Shown: positions 56,451-64,000 of the stretch, piece after piece
Position numbering within the stretch: the stretch's first letter is position 1
Layout of the letters: every line of letters starts with the position of its first letter
NCBI RefSeq assembly: GCF_004359215.1
Contig: NW_027152031.1
Span: 1,096,119 to 1,160,118 of the forward strand
Reading direction: 5' to 3'
Length of the DNA stretch: 64,000 nt
DNA from: Bremia lactucae
Taxonomy: Eukaryota > Oomycota > Peronosporomycetes > Peronosporales > Peronosporaceae
Made by a program: the position numbers and the translations under genes
Notes under the pieces: generated by a model
Told to the model about the DNA's origin: nothing
Seen by the model: the letters and a program-made list of their open reading frames with translations, nothing else
The model's database searches: none

Positions 56451-56879
56451 CAATCACCCTTGATCCACAAGGAACATCAGAAAAAGGGCGCTTTGCGCGC
56501 TCGTAAAAAGACTGCAGATTATTTATCTCTTCGCGCATCTCAGAAGAGAGGCACACCCTACAATGAGGATCTTTAAGCGAGTACGCCTCCTTAGGGGCAT
56601 GGACTGCAACCTTAATGCAGCAGAAACATGGGTCTCCCGACGAGAGGCAAGGAAAACCTAGCTCTAGAGAAACGGTGAATGTGCGTCTATGGTGTGCAAC
56701 GATTACGGACCTTTTTTCAAAACGCTCACGTACTCTGGCCAGTGTATAAAGCCCGGCTTCGCGGCCTAGGCTTTGTATATTCTTTATAAATTTTCCCAAG
56801 CCTGGTACAAGGTATTCAGATATTTGGCACGCTTGCCAATAAGCCATTTATGCCGGATGAAAGCATCGATAAGGAATTC
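56440..56879 (-). pseudogene. Antisense accessory gene of element G (fragment)
   Basis: On the minus strand from 56879 the reading is EFLIDAFIRHKWLIGKRAKY then YQAWENL, a clear parallel to EDFYLDAFFKHRW and MQAWSAF in element A. After a frameshift, 56847-56440 is open (135 codons) and includes EMREEINNLQSFYERAKRPF, parallel to MRDEIDVLPSIYRRQRRVF in element E. Position (after the chromodomain, facing pol) is the same. This old copy is the best evidence that the minus-strand frame was once under selection. Confidence 0.55.
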
Positions 56880-57349
56880 GCGTTCATCTCACCAGGCTTG
56901 TGAAGCCTAGATGGGTCGAACATCGGAATTTATCATCGGTCGTTGGTCATCCCAGATCAACAAACGTAGTTGCCCTTAGCGTACAACTAAGACTTCTTTT
57001 GAGGACCGACTCGCAACGGGTCTCTCTCCCACTGACATATGTTTGCATTTTTGCTTACCTTTCTTTCGAAGTAATCTTTACGATCACTTCGTGCCTAGTG
57101 ATGCACGTTAGCTTGCCAGCATCGTCACCATCATTGGAGTCACAGGATGACTCCGTAACAAGAGGTCTAGACGAATTGAACAAATTCGATGACAACTCTT
57201 TAGTTGTAACGCCAGAACCCACTGGTTTAGTGGCGTCGCCCTCCGGTAAACTGGAGGAGTTTAAAGATGATTTCGAGTCGGACATTTCATTTGATTATAG
57301 TATATGCCTTTGATAGGAGTTGAAGGCGAGTTATTTGCCACAGAAGATG

Positions 57350-57647
57350 CCTATATTATGTTTCCCACATGAGCGGTGAGCAATGAGTCGTAATACATGC
57401 TTGATAATGATAAATCAAGTCTGTTCAGAAGATTGCAATACGTAGGAACATATTAAATGTATGCTGTATTACTTTTTCCTTATACAATGCTTTCTTAGTT
57501 TTGACCTATATTTGTTTAGAGCTCTTAGCAACTATAATACCTTCATCTGCACGTCGTGTACGTGAATTCGGAGGCACCTCATTTTCATTGTTATCAGTGC
57601 AAGTCGGCTAATACTGAAGCAGTACTAGCGAAAGGTACCCCGTTACA
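57350..57647 (+). repeat. 3' LTR of element G (left edge uncertain)
   Basis: Matches the 5' LTR in pieces and ends CCCCGTTACA at 57647. The left edge is near the GAGCGGTGAGCAATGAGTCG block at 57,373. Confidence 0.55.
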
Positions 57648-58029
57648 GAAATAAATTTGGGGTTACTTGTACGTACCCGACTTGCAAATGGAGAAGCTTC
57701 ACAACTAACTCAATGCTGACCAATCAAAGAATTCTTGTAGAGTAAAGGGGATTTAAAATATGCTTTAGATTTTCTGTCGTAGCATAAATGCATAATTTTA
57801 TACACAAATTTAGTGTGCTACGTTCAGCATAAAATGAGTTTAAATCGTTATCACGTGTTTAACGCAAGTAGCTAATTAAACATGGGCGGCCATACTACAC
57901 GCCTGTTAAGCACAGGTCAATTAATTGGCAAGAAGCTAATTAACCTGCCATTCGGGTGACACTCCACGTGCAGTGATAAATCCATCAATACTAGGTGCCA
58001 ACATTGTTCTGGATTTAGAGTCGGCATCA
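57648..58029. other. Stretch between elements G and H
   Basis: No gene or repeat was recognised. Confidence 0.4.
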
Positions 58030-58591
58030 TTAGCCCGTTCTTACGTTGGCCGTCGTGCTTTCAACGCGTACAGGTTTAACATGACTTAACGTACTCCTTG
58101 ATGTCTTGTCGCATCGTTTTTTGTAGTACCACTGGGCGATGCGCAGAAACGTGCGGTGATCCCCAGGATGCGCTTCAGTTGGTGAAACATGGTATTCCGA
58201 GATAATGCAAGTACGCAGGCGATTGTTATTTGAGACGCAAAGTCGCTTAACTCTGTTTGAAGCCTTAATGAAGAGGAGGTCGTCTGATTTGTCAAAGTCA
58301 CTATTGCCCGGCACGGACTGCTCCATGTTGAACTAAACTCGGGGCATTTGCGATAACCCTGTTAAATCTCATTTTTGGCTTCCAGCGCCAGCTCAGCACA
58401 TGACGCGGGCGAACATGTTTATTACTATCATCGAGGCTTTGCTCCCCCCCCCCGCAGAGCCTGCGTCGAGAATGGAGAGCAATAACGAGAGACACGTGAA
58501 GAGCATGACGTTGTGCAACGATAAATTGTCACCTGGGCAACTTGTGGATCCAGCTCGCCGGGCCTGTGTGATTAGGCGTCGGCACCGACGT

Positions 58592-58858
58592 TTAGAGAGC
58601 CCATGACATGATGAATTGTAAAGTCAAATTAAGCGAAGAACGTGCCAGCTCTGCAGAGACTTTGAGATGATGCATCAACCAAGAACACACGCAGTGGTCC
58701 GTTTGGATGTCGAAGTGACGGCAATGAAGATAATGGTGACACTTTTCCAGGCCCATTTTGATCGCAAAGAACTCAATTTCGTGCGTAGGCCAATACACCT
58801 TCTTGATATACGTGGGAGTAGGCCACGTCTCAGAGCCACGTTTCAATGATGTAAGCAC
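58592..58858 (-). pseudogene. RNase H piece of element H
   Basis: 88 open codons with WPTHEIEFFAIKMGLEKCHH, HFDIQTDHCVCSWLMHH and KVSAELARSSL, which correspond to the end of the Gypsy RNase H domain (TDH in place of the usual TDN/TDH Asp site). Confidence 0.65.
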
Positions 58859-59758
58859 AACGCCATTTCCACATAGGTTGTTTTCTAACTAAAGCTGCGA
58901 CACGCTACATGCGCCGAGATCGTAGATGTGCATCAATCACGACCTATTAGCTGTACAGGATTGCAACGGATATGTTGCTATACTGATTTTTACAAAAAGT
59001 GATGCAACACATAACGTCACGCAACTTCTATACTAAATACTTTAAATAATATCTAGCTGAAGACAGCTGAAGACCGATTAATCTCATTTTAAAACGGAAG
59101 GTGTTACGACCTATATTTGTCACCATCACGATGTCCGAACAGTTTTTCCTCGCGAAGAACTCTAAATAAGCACTCAAGTCGCTAAATGTGATCCTCGAGT
59201 GTAGATGATTCTGCGAATGTCGTCCGGATAGACCACAAGGAATGGAATATCTTCAAACGGAACTCGCATTAAACGTGACCATACACCGGGCATACCGGCT
59301 TATCGATAGGCGCGACGCACCATCGATAAGTGTCGGTATTGATTCATAATGCAGCGTACTATTTAGTATCTGAATGAACACGCATTTGGTGGTACCCTTG
59401 AGCTAAGTCTATGCCGTGCATTTGATGAAAGAGCTCGTCAATGCGAGCGTCATTTATCGTTATATTACGTCAAAAGGGGGCGATTTTTCATAAATTTTGC
59501 CCCGCTTCGTAAGGCTTTTGTAGACTCACCCGTATAACTTTCCATCGACATGGGTGGTACTAAAACACGTTAGGAATGCTAAGGTAGTTCGCCCAACGCT
59601 TTGGGGTTGCCGATAAAAGTTGTGTTAAGTGGTAAATTCTGCATTCTCGACAAAATTTTGGTGGCGTTTAATAAGAAATTTAAAATCTCGCCTGTAGGCC
59701 GTATTTTTGACTTTCTTGTGTGCAAGGTATCTGAAGAAAAGGTGTATTTTTATACGTT

Positions 59759-60598
59759 CTACAACAATGCATGGAGGGTCTGACGCCCAATTTGGTGTTT
59801 TCGCAGAGATATTGCGGTCTTGACGCTTGTCGTTGCGACGCACTTTACCTGTGTTGTGCGTGTTGCGTTTTGCAATTCGAAACACTGGTCAACGGTATGT
59901 CCTTTCTTCTTGCGATAGCGGTAGACTGACTGTGAGATCTGGCGTTTATTCGACTGAACCCGTTCGCGCGGGCGAAACGGTCGGACATTGCCAATTTCCA
60001 TTGATTCCGGATCATGGCGGAATTGCGTAGGCGACGATACGGGCGGTGTTTCCAAAAAAAGAGGCATAGAAGAAACCTCATGCTGTCCCGAAAGTGAACG
60101 TTCATCATCTATTGCGATCGTGACCGCTTGACGCAGGATGGTGCAGTGGCCGTACTCGACTACCTGTCGAATGGCATTGCGTAATATCCGCTGAAAATAG
60201 ATGATATTGTCTATCTCACTCATGTCTGTAATTTGCACCATGATTTGACGGAGTTGGACAACGCAATCGGCCAAACTTTTGCAGTTTGATTGCTTAAGTT
60301 AATGCAGATCGTCACGTAGACGAAGTTGACGATCAGCCGAAACAAATTTACGGTATAATTCGGTAAGAAAATTGTGTACAGAATTGATGTCGTGCCTTTT
60401 TTAACGTAAATATCGATCCATTCGATCGTAAAATCGACGGGCTGATTCTTCAATACGGCCGGAATAAGTTGAAAGTTTATCATCAACACGAATGCCAGAG
60501 TCGGCACGATGATGCATAGGGTGTTCTAGCAGCTCTTATTGTTGCGTCAGCATTTGTGCAACACTCTCCAGGAGCTGCTTATAGGATGGGTCCGCCAT
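59759..60598 (-). pseudogene. gag of element H
   Basis: ATG at 60598 (MADPSYKQLLESVAQMLTQQ, then a stop). The reading continues with GRIEESARRFYDRMDRYLR and the open piece 60274-59759 (LRQIMVQITDMSEIDNIIYF, RILRNAIRQVVEYG). A degenerate CCHC knuckle (YRYRKKKGHTVDQC; the first two Cys are lost) lies near 59,905-59,865. Confidence 0.6.
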
Positions 60599-62516
60599 GA
60601 TGTTTAATTCCAAGACTAATTCAAAACAATAAAATTAAATTTACTTAATCTGCTCGATTATTGAAAGTCTGACGTCTCCTCTCGAGGTCGCGTAGAGTGT
60701 AACGAAGATCTTGGCAGAGGATACGCTCAGCTTCCCTTAAGAGGATCTTGGTTTCACGATGAGGGTTGTTTAGACGCTTCACTTCACGTACCGCTTTATC
60801 TTGGTCAGCTCGCGGCACAAAGCCTTGGCAACACGCAAGCTCTTTTGAATTGACTTACACAGGTTCTAGGCACAGCTTTCAGCTTCTTCTCCAGCGCAAA
60901 GAGGAAGGCTTTGTAGCAGTCGAACTTGATCGAGCGCTGACATCTCCTCTTTCCCGTGCACGTTGGCTGACAGGGCCTTACTACCTCTCGCTCAATGGCT
61001 ACTGACTTTACAGTTTAGGATTGTATGGGGACAAGCCCACGCAACGAGTTTCCAGGGACTGAACGCCTTTCAACTGACTAATAACGTAACTGCCACGCTA
61101 GAACTCACGAATGCTCAGTGATTCTTTCTGCCGAAACAGGCTCTGAGACTTACAATGGATATCGAAGCGATACACCGAAACGTCGATTCGAACAGCGAGA
61201 GAGGCTCGCAAGGAGACAATACCGAACGGGACACGAAGTACCGAACAACGAGACGGACGAAGCGGTGAGGCGGGCGAAGGGGCGTTGCGGGTGACCAACA
61301 AGTGCTACCACTTGAAAGGATGTGGATGGTGGTTAACAGAAGACTCAATTCATTTTAAGCTTTTCTCTAACTTATAATTAAGATGGTGTGAAGCACTCTT
61401 AAAGGTACCGCCTATACTCATCTAAGAATTCTATTTAATATCTCTTCTAATTGCGCGAACGTTAATTGTGTTTTGATGGTATAAAGCATAGCCAATTGAA
61501 TGGTTATAAAGCTTTAAGAAAAGATGATTGGTCAAGGCCTCGCTTAAGTGCTCGGATCGGACAACACATCGACGACCGCGCTTGCCTCCTTACGGTATCT
61601 TTTTTATTGACCGGTACAGATAAAAACATAGCACCTACGCCACCAGATTTGACGTTAATCACTAATTGACCGATCGTCGCGCACGCGCCGTTTGGGAAGG
61701 TAATAGCACTATTTGTCCTTCATCAGCTCCATTTTAAGGGCTGAACGCATTAATCTTTCATCAAAATGTTGCCAATGCACGTCAAGATCGCTTACAGGCG
61801 CAGAGATGTCAAAAAAATAAACGGGTCCATTTATCTTCAGTTATTGAAACACTTGAACTATCGCAAAGTCATGCCCAATAATTTGCGTAGAGCCATATAT
61901 TTCAATTAAATACTTATTAATAATAAGGGTAACGATATTTTCACAACTACAATTGATATCCCACAACTATTTCTCAAAATATTTTTTCATTTTAAATTGA
62001 AAGAAACGCTTTTACTTTAATTATTCCTCTAACAACTTTCCTTAAGATACTAATTCAATTTCTTAAACTAAAATTGTTATTCCACAACTTCTTTGAAGAT
62101 ATTAATTGTTATGAACACAAAGCCAAGAACAAAATGTATTATATAAAAGTCTACGAAGGAAAACCCATGGAGGAAAGGCATCTGGATTATTACTGAAGCT
62201 TGTCCTGCATCTGAGCTAGCTAGAAGTAGCGTTCCTTACTGGTGAAGTGGTACTGCCAATGCATCAACCGAGGTAGTTTACACCAGTCTGCAGTTGAACA
62301 GCTTGCCAGTGGTAACTATTGACACGCAAAAGCGTTAACGCCTTTCCTTTTGCTACTGTGGTGTATGGCACGAAGGAAGTTCTGGATCAACCTTCAGTAC
62401 TAGCCTTGAATATCATGTAGCTGCAAGAATAGCACACTCGTGAGAAGCAGATTAGTTGGTTACTGGAATTGCATTACTTTACCAACTCAGCTGGTTTTCC
62501 ATTCTATCAAAACCGC
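60599..62516. other. Unassigned stretch before the gap
   Basis: The first 300-400 bp may be the leader of element H. About 61,870-62,150 is AT-rich. Small open frames have no family resemblance. No LTR edges were found. Confidence 0.4.
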
Positions 62517-62616
62517 NNNNNNNNNNNNNNNNNNNNNNNNNNNNNNNNNNNNNNNNNNNNNNNNNNNNNNNNNNNNNNNNNNNNNNNNNNNNNNNNNNNN
62601 NNNNNNNNNNNNNNNN
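62517..62616. other. Assembly gap of 100 N
   Basis: Exactly 100 Ns, the usual placeholder for a gap of unknown size. Confidence 0.99.
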
Positions 62617-62630
62617 CCGTTTTCAGGTAG

Positions 62631-62954
62631 GTGCCGTCGACGATGGAAGAGGCAATCAACATTGCATTAGTTGAGGAGCAATCCTACAACAGTGCCTCGG
62701 CGACAGCTTGGTATAAGCCGTCGGCCGAGAGGACAGATGCCACTCCTATGGAGTTGGGCAATGCAGACGTGGTCTGTTTTAAATGCGGCAAGCGCGGCCA
62801 TATGATGGCTCGCTGCTATGCCAGGGTCCCTGCTGGGGCAAAAATGCCCAGCAAGAGGACTCCCTACCCAAAGGGCGATGGCAAGAACCAGCGTGCGAGA
62901 CGCATGAGTTCTGCATCGACCACTAATGGGTCGGGAAATGCAGGAGCGCAGTAG
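62631..62954 (+). CDS. gag C-terminus with intact CCHC zinc knuckle (element I, partial)
   Basis: 107 codons open after the gap. TMEEAINIALVEEQSYNSAS is the end of the capsid-like region, and CFKCGKRGHMMARC (about 62,775-62,818) is a perfect C-x2-C-x4-H-x4-C nucleic-acid-binding knuckle, followed by a basic tail. The N-terminus lies in the gap. Confidence 0.75.
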   Translation: MPSTMEEAINIALVEEQSYNSASATAWYKPSAERTDATPMELGNADVVCFKCGKRGHMMARCYARVPAGAKMPSKRTPYPKGDGKNQRARRMSSASTTNGSGNAGAQ

Positions 62955-63005
62955 GGGGGATGCCCTACTGACGCGGACTCTCAAGCTACCCCTATATTCA
63001 GAGTT

Positions 63006-64000
63006 GTGAAACAAATGAGTAGCATAGCTCCTGAGGTTTCCAAATTCCGGACCTCAACCCTGCTGGTCTATAGCGCTCAAGTAAGAGGCTGTGACCAGCT
63101 AATGGTCCTCCTAGTGGATTCGGGTGCATCACAAAATTTTGTGAAGCTCGCGGCTCTGAAAAGAGACCGGCGATGTTTGAGTCGCTTTACCAGGATGACA
63201 AGCGAGAAGAGGCGACCGTTCGCTTAGCGAATGGCACGCTCGTTAAGTCTGAGGGAGTTCAGGTAGAACTCGCCTTCAGCTTTAGTGACTTCTCTTGTAA
63301 AGAGAAGTTCACAGTGCTAGGTATGAAGAGTCCGTATGACCTCATCCTAGGCATGCCATGGTTGGCAAAGTACCAACCATGGATAGACTGGCGTACACGC
63401 ACAGTTGCGAACTCTACGCAGGACACCGGAAAGGATGTGCTCCTGCGAGAGGCCTATGCAACTGATGTCGTGTCGAACACAGTTGAGGGTGCGTTGACGG
63501 GATGTCAAACGTCACCAATTCCTACCCAGCTCGTGGAGACTGAGGTAGTGAATAGGACGATGACAAGTAGTCATGCGTCCGAATGTCCTGCACAGAGCCG
63601 AGAGCCTGTGGCAGTAGACGGCGAGCTGACAAGAAGTCATGCGTCGCATAAACCGGCACAGTGCCAAGAGCCTGGTGCGGTTGGAAGGGGTGCGTTAGCC
63701 AGGAGTGCAACGGCACCCGCTTCCCAGAAAAGGGTCGTGGTAACTCGAAAAACGAGTACCCGACAGATTAGGACGATCAAAGGCACGTCTAAACGAGTGA
63801 CCTTTGGATCAGTCTCTAATGAAGAGGACGGGCCTTCGAACGAGGTGTTCGAGGCCGTCAAAGACGAAATTGCGGAGGCATCCTCAGTTGAGGTGCTCCG
63901 GCAAGTCTTTAAATCTGCCGAGGAGATAGTAAATCTCCCGGAGATGTCGTGGGATCTGTTCCTTGCCGAATTAAAGGAAGGAAAGATCCACGAAATAGTC
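63006..64000 (+). pseudogene. Protease and linker of element I (frameshifted, open to the edge)
   Basis: 63006-63227 holds the active site VLLVDSGASQNFVKL. A short frameshift near 63,155-63,176 moves the reading to a frame that stays open to the end of the window (about 275 codons). This part has ATVRLANGTLVKSEGVQVEL, SPYDLILGMPWLAKYQPW (protease end) and a Ser/Thr-rich linker, then ELKEGKIHEIV at the edge. If the shift is a sequencing error the gene would be intact here. Confidence 0.7.

Larger units (their letters stand above)
50740..57647 (+). mobile_element. Element G: old, nearly full-length Ty3/Gypsy copy
   Basis: Both LTRs can be recognised (5' ending at 51062, 3' ending at 57647), with gag, protease, RT, RNase H, integrase, chromodomain and an antisense accessory gene between them, all heavily mutated. 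The LTRs have diverged strongly from each other (shared GCGGTGAG..ATGAGTCGTAAT, TCTTAGCAACT, TCTGCACGTC, GTCGGCTA-TACTGAAG), so this is the oldest element here. Confidence 0.75.
58030..60598 (-). mobile_element. Element H: decayed minus-strand Gypsy element of another lineage
   Basis: Read on the minus strand: gag at 60598-59625, little that can be read at 59,600-58,870, an RNase H piece at 58858-58592 and poorly readable text to 58,030. Its RNase H (YWPTHEIEFFAIKMGLEKC) differs clearly from that of A to G. No LTR was identified. Confidence 0.6.
62617..64000 (+). mobile_element. Element I: gag-protease part of a better preserved Gypsy element
   Basis: Begins at the gap and runs off the right edge. 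Gag end with an intact CCHC knuckle, protease active site and a long open linker toward RT. It has fewer breaks than any other element here. Confidence 0.75.

Noticed and set aside
62440..62674. Two frames crossing the N gap
   Set aside because: Artefacts of reading through 100 Ns; true gap length and frame are unknown.

Overview
The window looks like nuclear DNA of an oomycete, most likely a downy mildew or Phytophthora relative. Three things point there: very short introns (about 60-110 bp) in compact genes, a secreted protein with an RxLR-EER-type leader (RYLK...EER), and Ty3/Gypsy chromovirus-like retrotransposons of the kind that fill Peronosporaceae genomes. The species cannot be fixed from the sequence alone.

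Layout. 1-2488: 5' end of a minus-strand Gypsy element (D). 2928-3353: a candidate RxLR-like effector on the minus strand. 5068-7436: 3' end of a minus-strand element (B), whose integrase is cut by element C. 7437-14045: plus-strand chromovirus (C) with LTR, primer-binding site, gag, protease, RT, RNase H, integrase and chromodomain. 14046-19920: minus-strand chromovirus (E), joined tail to tail with C. 19921-21803: decayed spacer. 21804-33127: plus-strand element (A), invaded by a 3' fragment of a B-type element and carrying a 2.2-kb near-perfect direct duplication. 33128-35330: decayed minus-strand pol (F). 36422-50053: a dense island of six host genes. 50740-57647: a very decayed plus-strand element (G). 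58030-60598: a minus-strand element of another lineage (H). After a 100-N gap, 62617-64000 is the gag/protease part of a better preserved plus-strand element (I).

Host island, in order: splicing factor SF3A1 (+), mitochondrial adrenodoxin/ferredoxin-NADP reductase (+), a MAP-kinase-kinase-like kinase with 11 exons (+), a small BAR-domain-like protein (-), CDC5L (+), and a conserved nuclear protein perhaps related to SLF2/FAM178 (-). I reconstructed splice sites by hand. The kinase and BAR models close in frame through every junction. SF3A1 and CDC5L both act in the spliceosome. The BAR gene and CDC5L are divergent with about 104 bp between start codons.

The most interesting pattern is in the retrotransposons. 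In elements A, B, C, E, G and the B-type fragment inside A, an accessory gene lies downstream of pol on the opposite strand, tail to tail with pol and next to the 3' LTR. Its product has a basic or Ala-rich start, an acidic motif FDPxLxVDY, a helical core (like D-F-Y-L-D-A-F-F-K-H-R-W) and, in the A/E family, a charged coiled-coil end that overlaps the pol chromodomain linker in antisense. Different element families keep it in the same place, which argues for a real gene. Nearly all retroelement genes here are broken by stops and frameshifts.
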